Positions 46,556 to 58,645 of a DNA stretch of 64,000 bases are shown piece by piece (within the stretch, counting starts at the first letter, position 1; each line of letters starts with the position of its first letter). The DNA lies in NCBI RefSeq assembly GCF_021134715.1, contig NC_060022.1, positions 3,787,001-3,851,000 of the forward strand, in the 5' to 3' direction. The translations under genes and the position numbers were made by a program. The notes below the pieces were generated by a model that made no database searches, was not told the DNA's origin, and was given only the letters and a program-made list of their open reading frames with translations. Source of the DNA: Daphnia pulex (taxonomy: Eukaryota > Arthropoda > Branchiopoda > Diplostraca > Daphniidae).

Positions 46556-49500
46556 CTATTTCCTTATAGGTTTTTTTTCTATGATTCCTATTATTTACTC
46601 ACAAAAAAAGCCGTTTCATGCACGACGTGTTTCATGTGTCGTTCGCCAAATAGTAGTCTGCAATCTGGGATGGCCCGGTTTTGGACTTGCCAGATTGCCA
46701 AAATGAGTCGAGTTTTTGATCGAATACCATTAAAATACCAAATATCCAATCAAAAATGATTGGATAAAATAAAACTAACTAAATAACAGTAAATAATTCG
46801 AATAAAACCAAATAATAGGATAAAACTTGATATTGGCAAAGCTAGATTTGGCAACGAACTCTCGGTGCGGTTTAGACCTTTTGACACACTCAAGAAATGT
46901 TAAAGCCCATTATTTTGGCTGAATGGTACATTCAGACATTCGCCGTTGAACACGCGAAAGAGGATAATAGCCCGGCATGAAAAAAAAATGGGCGGAAAAG
47001 ATATTCTTCGAAAGATTTGTGGGCAGCAGCAGCAGCAGCATTAGATAGGGAAGAAGAAAAAAGATGCGGGACCATCTGTCGCTGAAGGGAAAGCGCCCAT
47101 CCCGGACGATTTTTTTTTTCTTTTCACAGTTGTTGTCTTGACGACACGTCTAACCTCATTATTCTCGTACCGAACACAGGTGTGAGCCGCCGCCGCTGTG
47201 CAGCACTCTATAGATAGTACCAGCCAAAGATAAACCTCATGATGGACTGTAGACACACACACAGCGTGTACACATCGGGCTTACAACCAGAAAATAATGT
47301 TGATGAATGGAGGAGATGTTGTATACTAGTGAATTAAAAAATAAATAAATAAAATAAAAAAATATCAATCAAAAATTCGGGCGCGTCACTCTGCGACTTT
47401 CACGCGGGACCTCCTTTTGCGGCCCTGATTTGTTTTCGAAATTAATAATTCAGACGTATTTCTTTTTACACCCGCTAATATTCGCTTTCTCTTCGTGTCA
47501 GATAAATTTAATTAAAATCGCTATATAGTACAGCAGCTCGAATGCAAATACATGCGGCCCGTATACGCTACTACCACGTAGACGTAACCGAGCGCTATGG
47601 CAACTTGTCTATCGGGTTCAGCGGGTGTGTACACGACTTGCAACTGCATAAAGGAAGTCAAAAGAAGGAAGAAGAGTGGGGTTGTATATGAGGAGTGCGG
47701 GTGCGAGAACCTTTTGATTAAAAATTCACACACGAACGGAGTCGTGAGCTAAGAGTCAGACGGAACACTAGTGCGTGTTTGCTCCCCTGCGCTCTCCTTT
47801 GCTATAGATGTGTATAGGGTCTCGTTTTCTCTGCTGTAATAGACACACACACTTTTTTGTACTCGAGGGCTGTATATAGGCTGTGTGTAAGTGTAGGAAG
47901 GATTTTGTCGGACGTTTCAAGTATCCGGACATGATGAGGAGAGCATATCCGCTTGGCGAGAGTTAACACATACAAGTAGTAAAATTAGACGCAGGCTAAG
48001 AAGAAAAAAGGAAATAACAAATAGGGCAATGGTTGAGAGATAGAGAGAGAGAGGCGGAAAAATAAGTATGCCGAGAGATATAATAACGAGATGGCAGCCA
48101 GCAGGAGCACGAGCCAGTTAACAAACGAGAACCTCTTGTCGCCCATGTTCTCTCTGCTGCACTGTATCATCAAGTCCACGTCCTTTTCTTCTTCCGTCGT
48201 GTGTACATTCATTTGATGATGTCGAACCCCAGAGCTAAAAGGGGCCCTATATGCCATCAACTTAACTCTTATAGTATGGATGGGGTGGTGGATCTATAAT
48301 ATAGATATAGCAATCGAGATATTTTGGTTTGTATTGTGTGTGTCTAGCGTTTGATTCTCTATCTTGACAGCGGTGATTTGTATATATACGCACCCCCACC
48401 CAACCCGGTTGTCGATTGTCTCGTGCCCAGCAAGTCTGCTGTCTCTACTCTCTAGAGCCCCTTGCGCTATATAGTAACTTGTGCCTTATAAATATATTCA
48501 ATCCAGCCGGAACGGTAAAGCGATGGAGAGAAAAAGGGGAAGAAGAAGAAGAACGACCGAGATAGGCTTTAGACTGTACACACAGAAGCAGCAGTAGTGA
48601 ACTGCGTCCAGCCACCCGGACGAGATTGATCGCTAGTGGAATAGGGTAGAGGGGCTGGCTGGCTGGCTGGTGGTGTTGGATGTTCTCCTTTTTTCTTCTT
48701 CGTTCTTTCCTTTTCCGCGCGCATCTTCTTTCCCTCCACTTCCTTATACATTTCCTGCTCTCTCCCCCTCTTTTTCTTACGTTGTACATCTTTTCTTTTT
48801 TTTTTTTTCCCCGCACACGCATCGCACGCTATATAGCCACGTCTTATATATCTCTCAAAAGAAGATATACAGTGGCTGGCTCCGGCCTCACGAAAAACCG
48901 ATGGAGCTTGGGTGACTTTAGCTCTTGCTGCGCTTCTTCTGCCGCTGTCGGATTTAGCTTCTTTTTCCTTGCTAGCTGCTGCTGCTCCAATGCAACATAA
49001 AATATATTATCTAAAAAGCCCCCCCCATACCCAGAAAAAAAAAAAAACTTTTTCTTTTTTTTTCGCAATGGGCCATCCTTTTGTTTACACAACCCATGTA
49101 CACTGTAGCATCTTTTTTTTTGCGGGGGAGGGGGTTATATAATAACTGTATGTATGGGTATCATATTGATTGGTCAAATAATGTCGAGGGAAAGCTTGGC
49201 GTTATAATGCGGAAGAGTGAGCCGCTGATGGAAGAACAAGTCATCAGGCTAGCATAACTTATTATACACATATATTTTTTAATTTTTTTTTTTTCGGCGG
49301 ATCGTCACACAAGTTTAATGTACCGGGGAAAAAAATGGAAACCAATAAAATTTAAGTTTGCCAACGAAGAAATTGTCTTTTTTAGAAATGAGACGTTCAT
49401 TTTGTGAGACAATCAGCAAACGAGACATTTTTTTGCTTTTTAACGACTCAACTATTAGAGGGGGGTATAGGATATGGCCGCAGAGTATCGTATATAATGT

Positions 49501-49913
49501 ATAGGAGCTTGTGCCCCATTGTGAATGGTGTGTGTGTGTATGTGTTTTACGCCGTTTAAGCCGCGTTCCGTTATGGACTCTTTTTTTTTTCTTTTAATGG
49601 AGCTGAAGCGGAGCGCGCGCAATTTGAAATCAAATAAAAATAAAAAAAAAGAGCGTCTGTAGACGTCTCTCTTCTTTCCCTATCAACTCATCTGAAACCA
49701 CCCAGCGAGAAAGGCGAATAAGTTGACTTTGCACTATATAGCTACTACGAGTACTATTTAGGCGTATCTATGGCGTTTGCTGGTGCGGCAAACTCAAATT
49801 GAACTAGTTTGGTGGGGGGGTAACTTTTGCGCTGACGGGTACCCGACTGACTGACTGTCACACAAATGGCCTCAAATGGGCGCTAGATTGGAAATGCATT
49901 ATGCAAAACTTAC

Positions 49914-50246
49914 GGGTGGAATCTTGCGGATGCTGATGGAAGAGTGCCATGGAATTGGCCGCTAGCTGGATGTAGGGAAACAGCTGGGAAGCCAAAATGA
50001 ACTTTATTGGCTGCCGTCACTTTGTCTATACACGCGCCAAAGATTCCCTGGAAGTATGAAATTTGCCTCCGGTTAATCCAGCGCCAAATCCCCCAGCACA
50101 GTGTATAGCCGCACTCGCGATAGATGTAGTTGTAGTTGAGATGAATGTCGCTTCCGAAAAAGGGATCGAGAGAGCTGCAGCACATGTATAGAGAGGGACG
50201 GATGAGAGAGTGGCGGCCGACACAGTTCCTCGCCGCTCTTTTTATA
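49914..50246 (-). other. Possible TATA-driven 5' exon
   Basis: TATAAAAAG on the minus strand (50246-50238) would start transcription near 50215; a good donor CACCC|GTAAGTTTT ends the possible exon at 49914. The 115-codon frame across it has no domain. It could be the untranslated first exon of the CPAP1-type gene (5 kb further along the strand) or of a non-coding RNA. Confidence 0.3.
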
Positions 50247-53200
50247 CTATCTGCCATACCCGTCGTCGTAGAGCAGCAGCAGCAGCAGTCTAGTAGCTAG
50301 AAGAAGACTTGAGACCACTCCCACTCGGTGCTGGTACTGCCCCATTGTATTATAGGGCAGTAGTGTGTGTACATGTTCTTCTTCTTACTCCACAAAAATA
50401 ACTTTTTTTTTCTTTTTCTTTTTTAACTTTTAGGCGCGTGAATGACTGCTGAACCGTAGCCCACCACCACCACCACCACGGTTGTTTTTTTTCTTGATAT
50501 TTTTCGTGAAAAATGTGCGTACATATACAGATGATTGGTGGATATAGTAAAGAGAGCGGACGAAAAAGTTGGAGCCGCTGATTGTGAAGCGCATACAGGC
50601 GACAAATCACTTGGATGCTGTTACTACACACGCGGACGCACGAAAAAGTTTGGCCGCGGCTGAGAAAATGTTGGACTGCTGGACGAATGGGATCAAACTA
50701 GTTTTTTTTTATTTTTCTTTTTTTTTGGGGGCTTTTTCTTGATAGCGAAAATCTCTGCATGTGACGCTGGGTACCCCGGCAACTCCCGTTCCAATGTAAT
50801 TCGGCTAAATGTCGTCTTATACATGTCTCAAGCGGCCATTCATAAGATGATTGTTATTTTTTTTTTCGTTCAATTTCTTGAGGTTTTTCCAGCGCATAGA
50901 TTATTAGGTGGCGCACACAGCACACTGATGCCGGGTTATATTATTATTGCATCAATAAATAAAAAAAAAACCAAGAAAAGTTGTCGTCCGGAGCAGAGTT
51001 GAGTTGATGGGATTTTACTTTTTCTTCCAAGGATTCTTTTCTGGCCTCCTTATTTCATATCTCTTAAGACCTTCTTATGCTTTATTGTATTGGCTATAGT
51101 TTGATGGTTAGAGAGGCTGGGCTTCTGTAAATATGACCGTGCGAACCTTGGAATCATCCGACAGATGAAACTGCTGGACGATTGCCCGAAAGTAACCCGG
51201 CCGTATCCCAGGATTATAATAAGACGAGAAAAGGCAAAATATAACCAAATCATTTTTCGTTTTCTTTTTCCCAGTTAAGTAAAATATATATAAACTTATT
51301 AAACTTCTATACGGTTGGCGTAACAAGGGCTCGGTTTAGAATAAGGCTTGATTATGTGTACATATACAAAAGCCTAAAGGCCATATCAGCCAACAAAAGT
51401 TGAGCTTTAGAGTGTATTAGATCCCTATACTATAGCAGGTTATAGTTGTTTTCTTTCGGTTGGGCTCTGCTGCTGGCCGGTCTAGTAAACAACTAGTCAA
51501 TAAAGTTTGATGAAGCGTCACGAATTCCTATATCTCCTTCCGGATTTTCTCTCCTCTCTCTCTTAAACATGGATAACAATATCCAGCTCTCTCTCTAGCG
51601 CGTCCTTGTTCTTTCTATTGTTGCTGCTGGCTTATTGGTCGCTGGCTGCTGCGGATTCCCTCTCGTCGCCGGCCCGTCACTTTCGAATTGATTTACGCCG
51701 CGTTTGTGCTGTCGGTGTTCGTCACGACAATTTCTATACACCACCACCGCCACTGCGCTCTCCTCTTCCCGTGTAGTCGTCGACGGAGAAATCACGACCG
51801 AAAAAGAAGAAGAAGAAGAAGAGCGCCGCCGCATGTCGCCGCCGACGTCGTCACAATTGTGCGGTTTTCCCGCGGCCAGCCCGCGCCTTCGGTCTCCGCT
51901 CAGCTGTCGACATCTCAAATTATTCTCGTTGGATTATTCTAGTCCCGCACCGACCAGAGAGAGTCTCTTTATACATATCCGCCAAAGCCATATTATATGT
52001 AGGCCTATACCAACGTCAATAAGTATAAACCTGCTGGCTTAGATGTACAACATCACAGAGACCATCATCTGAGGCTGCAGGGCCCTTCTGTCCATTATTA
52101 AACGGCCACGCAAAAGAAAGGCCCGTCTATCGCCCATCTCTGCAGTTGACGTGTATAATAGCCTAGCACTAGTACTATACTATTCGTATCGTTTAATTCC
52201 ATAGTGTAATGCACTTAAGAGATTATTAAAAAAAAAAGAGACTTTGCGGTGATGCCCGGGATTCTTTAACGGCCCGCCAAGTCCCATCCCAAAAGAGTTA
52301 TGAGCGATAACTCGCCGTATCTGGGTCGAATGATCGTCTCAGCATGTGCCATTATCCGCCTTTTTTTCTTCTCCAAATCCTCCTATGTACAGTACAACTC
52401 GGTGGCGGTCGAGAAAAAAGGAAGAAACACACACAAGACAGAGGAGAGAAGAATCTAGTCACGTCGCCCTTTTTTCTTTCTTTCTCTCTCCCGCACTCTT
52501 TCATCATCATCGCCTAAATTTGAATTGTTTTCCATACATAGAGATGTAGACCAGTGATCTAACATGTATCAACGTGCAGCTACTACAACAGCTGGCTGCA
52601 ATATGTGAAATGGAAAAATGAAAATTATTTTTTGTTTTTATTCCAAAAGGGCTCAATCTTCTTTTTCTTATTATTCATCCGGAATTTTTCTATTTTGTGT
52701 CGATTTCGCAGAAAAACGCGAGAGAGAAAATGATATAGGATGGGGTTCTTATCTCTTTCGCATGGTGGAGATCGGTATCTTTAATAAATAAGAGCTCGAT
52801 CCGAATTTTCTTTTTAAAAATATCCTTCCGTCGACGGATGCGCACAGCACCGATGGCTGGATGAAGATTGAGCCGCATGACGGGATACTACAGCATGCGC
52901 TGCCGGGAAAAATCAGCGCGCGTTTTGCCTGTATATGCATGTTTCTGTGTGTGTGTGATTCCGATGGCCCCCATCAAGCCCGTCGTGAGTGAACATGTTA
53001 AGTGCTGCCGCGCCGCTATTACCGGACGAAATAAATACGTTCGTGTTTGTGCGCGCGGAGCATCTGTTGTGTTTTTTCCCCACTCATCCGCCGAAGCTCC
53101 AGGCGACTTATATTTATGCACTTGTCAAGGATTCACAGCTAGATAAAAAAGTTCTTCTTCTTTTTCAAAATGTTTTATTTCTCCCTTTTTCCGTATAGGG

Positions 53201-55347
53201 TTTCATTGATTTTGATCAAATAATTCAGCGCGGCCATGTTTTGTTTTTCTTTGTATTATTAAATGTTGAAATAATAATTGAACGAAAATTCAGTTGGGCG
53301 ACTCAAAAGCACGCGTCCTAGATCTCTCGTCGTCAGATCGGTGTGTAGTATAATAAAATAGAGCCGGCCGAGGCCGGTTTGCGGTGCGGTTTATTTTATT
53401 TTTTAAAATAGCCAAACTGTGATGGTCAAGTCATCGTCAATCGTCGTCACGCCCGGCTTCACCTTCATTTTCTCCTCCGCCGGAATCTTCTCTCCTGTGT
53501 GTTGGTATATAGTAATAATCAGAAAAAAGAAAAAGAAAGATATTGGAGCGGATGCAGAAGCAGCGCAGCAGGAGGCCGTCTTTATTAAGTGCTAGCTGGG
53601 CTGGCTGGCTGGCTATCTCCTTCTCGCTATTCTCATTAGTCGCTTTTTCTCGTTAACTTCTTCCTTTATTTTTACGAGCTGATATTCTCTTCTGCTGGCT
53701 GCTGGGGTGTTCCAGAGTTGATTGTTCTAGGGGATTTTCTAGCCGTTTCTCTCATTCGGCCTTTTTATTCCTTTTCGGACCTGTAGAGACATTTAGTCCG
53801 GCCGGAATTTCCAGGCCCACGTAAAACAAAATTGTCCACGGTAAAACTCTCTCTCGTCATCCGCGGAATGGATCGGATCAGATAAAAGAGCGCTAGAAAT
53901 CGAACCTGTCGTCATCTTTTTTCTTTTTGTTATGTCTGATAAACCCGTCGTGACGTTTTCTTCTGATTTTCCCAGCGCGTATATAGAAAGTCGATATCGT
54001 TGATTTTGGTTGCCCCCCCAACGATGCAGGAGATATCTAATATTATCTACATGGGTTTGTATCATATCCAGATCCGCCATATATATCTTGTATCGACTTG
54101 TAATCATTGCGGTAATAACTTTCTCCCAGAACGACTAGAAGCTGAGGCGCTGTGCAAGTGTGCGGTGATTGCGGCCGCAGCTGTGCGCCAATCGCTGATT
54201 TATTACATCATCGCCTTCTCCATTCTCTTATTTCAAATGGATCAATTCCAAAAATAGAAAATAGAGTCTGATCATTATTTCCATCAACTCAAATAAATAT
54301 GGGTCAATAACCTATTAAAGGAATTAAAGTCAATAAATGATGTTAATCCAAAGTCGGGTTCGACGTAAAAAGGATTTGATGGCACACATCAGGAACGAAA
54401 ATAAATAATATCCAAGCTCCACGGAACGGGGAACGGAGGAGAAGGTTATTACCGTGTAATTGGCTGACTGACCGGGAGCTATACAGCGCACGAGACCGTA
54501 TATATTGGTTCCTGATCAAAATTGACCTGCACCTCTCCCCCCCCCCCCCTATCCATCTCTCTATAGCCACGTAATAAAGTCGAAATGCTGACCATGTCGT
54601 TGCGGTCAATTAGAGGCTATAGGCCGCGAACCGGGGCTGTGGCCTATAGGCCGCACGGCGGAGTCAACCGACATCAGATATAGTTACACACAATAGCCCA
54701 ACTATATAATATATACTCCAGCAGCATCAACGTCATTTTTTTCTTTTTCTTTCATTCGTTTCTTCTTCTTTTTCTTCTTCTTCTTCTTCTTTTGATACAC
54801 AACAGTCTCTATATAGTTCAGTATTACACGTATATACCATACAACAGCCAAAAGGATATAATACAGGAATTATTATTATTAGACGCTCCCTAGTAGTAGT
54901 GGCCCTTATGTGCCCTTATCGCGCACTAACTAGGCCTTTTACTCCGCCGATCGATCCCGCGACGGCCCCCGTTATTATTTAATCGCCTATCTATAGGAGA
55001 GACGTGATCCAATGAAATGTTCTAACTACTATAACAGGGGGGGGGGGAAGAAAATCTCATCATCTTGATTGAATAACAGTCAACAAAGACAGACAGATCG
55101 ATGTTTATACTTTAAGTGAATGAATGGTAATAACATGGGGGAGGGGGGGGGGCAGGGAGGAATTGGGATTTGAAATGATAATGACGACACACCGGTATTT
55201 GTTGTTGCGCATGAATAATAATAAGAAAACAGACGCGCCCATCGATGAAACCAAACCAAAATTTGCACAGACGTAATTAACATAGTTTCGTATGCAAATA
55301 ATGCATAAATAATGTGATTGTGACTAGATATATATGCGATACGATAT

Positions 55348-58300
55348 TTATTTGCTAGTGTTGTTGTTGTTGTTGTTGTTGTTGTTTCCGTGTTGGTGAA
55401 TGCCAGTGTCACCTGAATAAATGTCGTCCAGGACGCGGTTAATGGCCACTTCTCCCAGTGTGTCCTTGAAGAAGAGCAGCTCGACGGTGGACGAACGGAC
55501 CAGCCGGAGACAAGGTAAAAGAAGCAACAGCCGACCGAATCGTGTCAATTGTCTCGGATACCTGCCAATTTTAATTTTCATGCCCATTTGAAATAATGAT
55601 GGCAAAGCCCAAAAAAGAAAATTTTTGCAGATTAGAATTATTCGAAAATAATTGGGTCAAAAATCTTAGTAAATTTATTATACCGATGGCGTACGTAGTC
55701 GGCCAAAATACACTGGGCTTGGTCTTGCATCAATTCAACTGGCCGGACCTCGGACAATCCTCCCGTTTCTATACACACAACAACAAAAAAAGGATTGAAT
55801 GAATTATTATTTTCAAATATAGCGAAGGAGCAGAGCTTGGCTGTAAGCGGAATTCAATTGACATAGCCAATCCACATTGTTGTTTATGATTATGGTTATT
55901 AAATTACCTGGTTTGAAAACAGCGATCGCTTTGAGGCAACCGCATTCACTTCCGTCGGGAGAAAGTTGCCTGTACCTGCTCATCAATTCCTAGCACGACA
56001 CAAAATCCAACCGCAATGAATAATAAATCATAATAAATATAAAAGACGAAATGGATAGTCTAAAAGAAAGTTGCTAACAAAATGTGTGTGATGCGTATAG
56101 TCTACCTGGATCGTTTTGATTTCCGTCGCTAGCAGGAGATCGTCGGCCTGCATCATCCGCATTCCGCCGTGCTGTTGTTGTTGCTGCTGCTGTTGCTGGC
56201 GGTTCATCAACCGCTGAGTCAAAATCGCTCCCAAGTCCCAGGGCGATGACCACTGGGCCAGATAGAGAAGGAAAAGCTCCTTCCAAGATTCTTGGAGGAG
56301 GAGCTGCTGATCGGCTCTCGACAGAGTCTGGAACGGCGTCAGCCAACGAACCCAACGAACCGCCATAAATAAAAGCCTGGCCGAAGTTTCCTTAATGTTC
56401 AAAATGAAAGATTTGAAATGGATATCATTCCGGCCTTCAAATTAATGGCATAATTATAGGACTGACTTGGAGAAGCTCGTAGGAGCCGGGTGATGTTGTT
56501 GTTGTTGTTGTTCCAGCGCTTCCGAATGGGAAAGAACTTCCCAGGGCCATCATGGCTGGATGGAGCATCAAGCTGGCCGAGTCAAACAAGGGCGGCGTCC
56601 GGCTGAAATGGCTGGAACCCAGCATCAAATCCTGTCAAGTCAATGATTCCAAATCATTCATCATTAATCGCTGATTGTTTGTTTTATGACCGTGAATGAA
56701 ATCAAATTACGGCGTGATTTTTGGCGCCGTCCTGTTGCAAGTGGAGCGTCGGCCAAAGATGGAGCGCCGGAAGGTGTTGAACGGCCGCGTTGAGTAGAAA
56801 GGAGCTGGACAGAGAGGACGACGACGAAGGATTGCAAGCGCCCGACAAGATCCCGACGTCCGCAGATCCTTTGAGACCGGCCGGAAGCGGAGGTGGATGC
56901 AGTTGCAGCAAAGGTAAATGATGCGGATGCGGAAAGGACGACGGGACGAACGAACTGGAAATGATGGACGAAGCCGCGCTGGACGTCGACGAGAGATTCA
57001 TGGCCGGCGGAGGAGGCGCTGCTGGCGGCGGAGGCGGCGGAGTGCAAGTCGACGAAGAAGACGAACAGCATCCGGGCGGAGTTGACGACATCATTCCGGC
57101 GCTATTATGGCGCGAATGAGACGTTAGCGATTTGATGATGACGGCCGAGCTAGTATTGCTGCTGCTCGTCGTGCTAGTGACCAGTCCTGATGAAGTCGAG
57201 GAAGTCGTTAAATGCTGTTGAGTACTGTTGTTGTTGTTGTTGTGGTTGCCCATAGATAGGCAGCCGGCCGCCGATATGGGAACACCGCCGCCGCCGCCGC
57301 CGAAATGATGATGGACGCTGGATCGCTCGGCGGCCATCAGCGAATCTTTCAAACGCGGTTTACGAGGACCCCGTTCGTGTTGAACTGCTACATTGCAAAA
57401 TAAGTATAGTCAATGTAATATTATGACGTAACCTCAAATCACACTCGCAGACACAACGTTGGATAGCTATTAGCCACTTTCAATCATGACAATTGGAGTG
57501 AATCTGGAGCAATAGGTGGTAGTGGTCGGGGGTTCAAATAATAGCGCCCCGAAGCTCTTGAATCAAATCAGACTTGACACGTTTTCGATTGAGCGTCTTT
57601 GTCTATAATAGCTTTGTTTTAGGTTGATCTACTTAAACTCTTTCGACGGTATGTATACAAGACCTTAATACAGACATAACATCAATCGTCCCAGTGTCCT
57701 ACGATTAATTGTACGGAAAATAACGGCAGTTCAACTTTTTGAATAATGGCGCTTATTTTACCAATGTAAGACTAGGACGGCATTAAACCAGAAAAATTCA
57801 TTTTTCAAATGGTGGACTCTTTTTTCTTATGATCAATCGTTCACGCCACCAAGGTGTTGGATCGTTCACCGCTAGATGGCCTCAGCTCGTCAAAACTCCC
57901 GCGGCCAATTCATTGACGAACGAAGCGCGGGGAATTTGAATGACAGGCAAGGAATATCCCGAAATATTAAAAATGAATTGCAGAAAAAAAAAATGAGGGG
58001 ATGCCTTAAGTTTCCACACATTACCATCTTTGTTCATGTTGGCTGCGAAGCATTTGTGGAGGCGACAAGCTCGGCATTGATTGCGGTGAGTCTTGTCGAC
58101 TGGGCAGCAATTTTTCAGGTCGCCCTGGGCTTTGCAAGTGTAGACCCGGGCTCGATGGATGCTGCGCTTGAAGAATCCCGAACAACCTTCACAAACAGCA
58201 ATCGTTTAAAAAAACAAACTGTCAGTATAATAATAATTGATTTGACGACTGATTTAATTTTCTAGACATTCAAATCGAATTAAGAGCGCAAACGTATGAA

Positions 58301-58645
58301 ACTGTTTGTCAAAATAGTGTTCCAAGACTTGCCATCGCAACTGAAGATGCCGTAATGTTTGCCTGAACTGCGATCGCCGCAAACTTTGCAGGGAATATCC
58401 AATAATCGGTCACCTTAAAAAATAAAATCGAATAGCGCCAAATTCAAAAATTAAAAAAAAATTCCAAATGATAGTTAATACAATTTTCATTCAAATTTCG
58501 CACACAGACAAACAAATAATTAAACAATTTTTTTTTTACCTGTTCGCCGCGGTTTTTCTGGTAACGATCTGACGCTGGAAATAATTGAAGCACCGGCGCT
58601 TCCGGCTCCTACGCCAACTGACCTCATCATCACCAACTCGTCCAT
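55348..58645 (-). CDS. dsf: Nuclear receptor NR2E, dissatisfaction-like
   Basis: DNA-binding transcription factor of the tailless/PNR group. Nine coding exons: 58645-58540, 58413-58333, 58186-58025, 57387-56711, 56631-56467, 56390-56106, 55989-55908, 55768-55684, 55561-55348; all phases agree; 618 aa. The zinc-finger domain (about residues 44-112) starts [20 protein letters not shown], has P-box CDGCSG, then [15 protein letters not shown] and [26 protein letters not shown] and CDGCSG favour dissatisfaction over tailless (CDGCAG). A long hinge (about 225 aa) is rich in Ser, Pro, Asn, Gly and His. The ligand-binding domain follows ([40 protein letters not shown], then [19 protein letters not shown]), with a poly-Gln insert and a poly-Asn C-terminal tail. 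Intron 2 uses a GC donor (GATG|GCAAGT). In flies dsf acts in sex-specific neurons; the role here is inferred by family. Confidence 0.92.

Larger units (their letters stand above)
44704..55347. other. Ten-kilobase gene desert
   Basis: Between the CPAP1-type gene and the nuclear receptor. Many open frames of 60-125 codons are low-complexity shadows of CT-, GA- or GTT-type repeats. Microsatellites include (CCA)n at 50461-50478, (GAA)n near 51798-51822 and (TTC)n at 54764-54792. Homopolymer runs of 9-10 G or C occur near 54539-54549, 55028-55037 and 55144-55152. Two items stand out and are listed separately (46323-46555 and 49914-50246). Confidence 0.4.

Noticed and set aside
51595-51942. Arg/Ser-rich open frames on both strands near 51.6-51.9 kb
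   Set aside because: Low-complexity sequence around a GAA repeat; no domain or splicing evidence.
55080-55412. 110-codon minus-strand Thr-rich frame
   Set aside because: Reads the poly-Asn codons and 3' UTR of the nuclear receptor in another frame.
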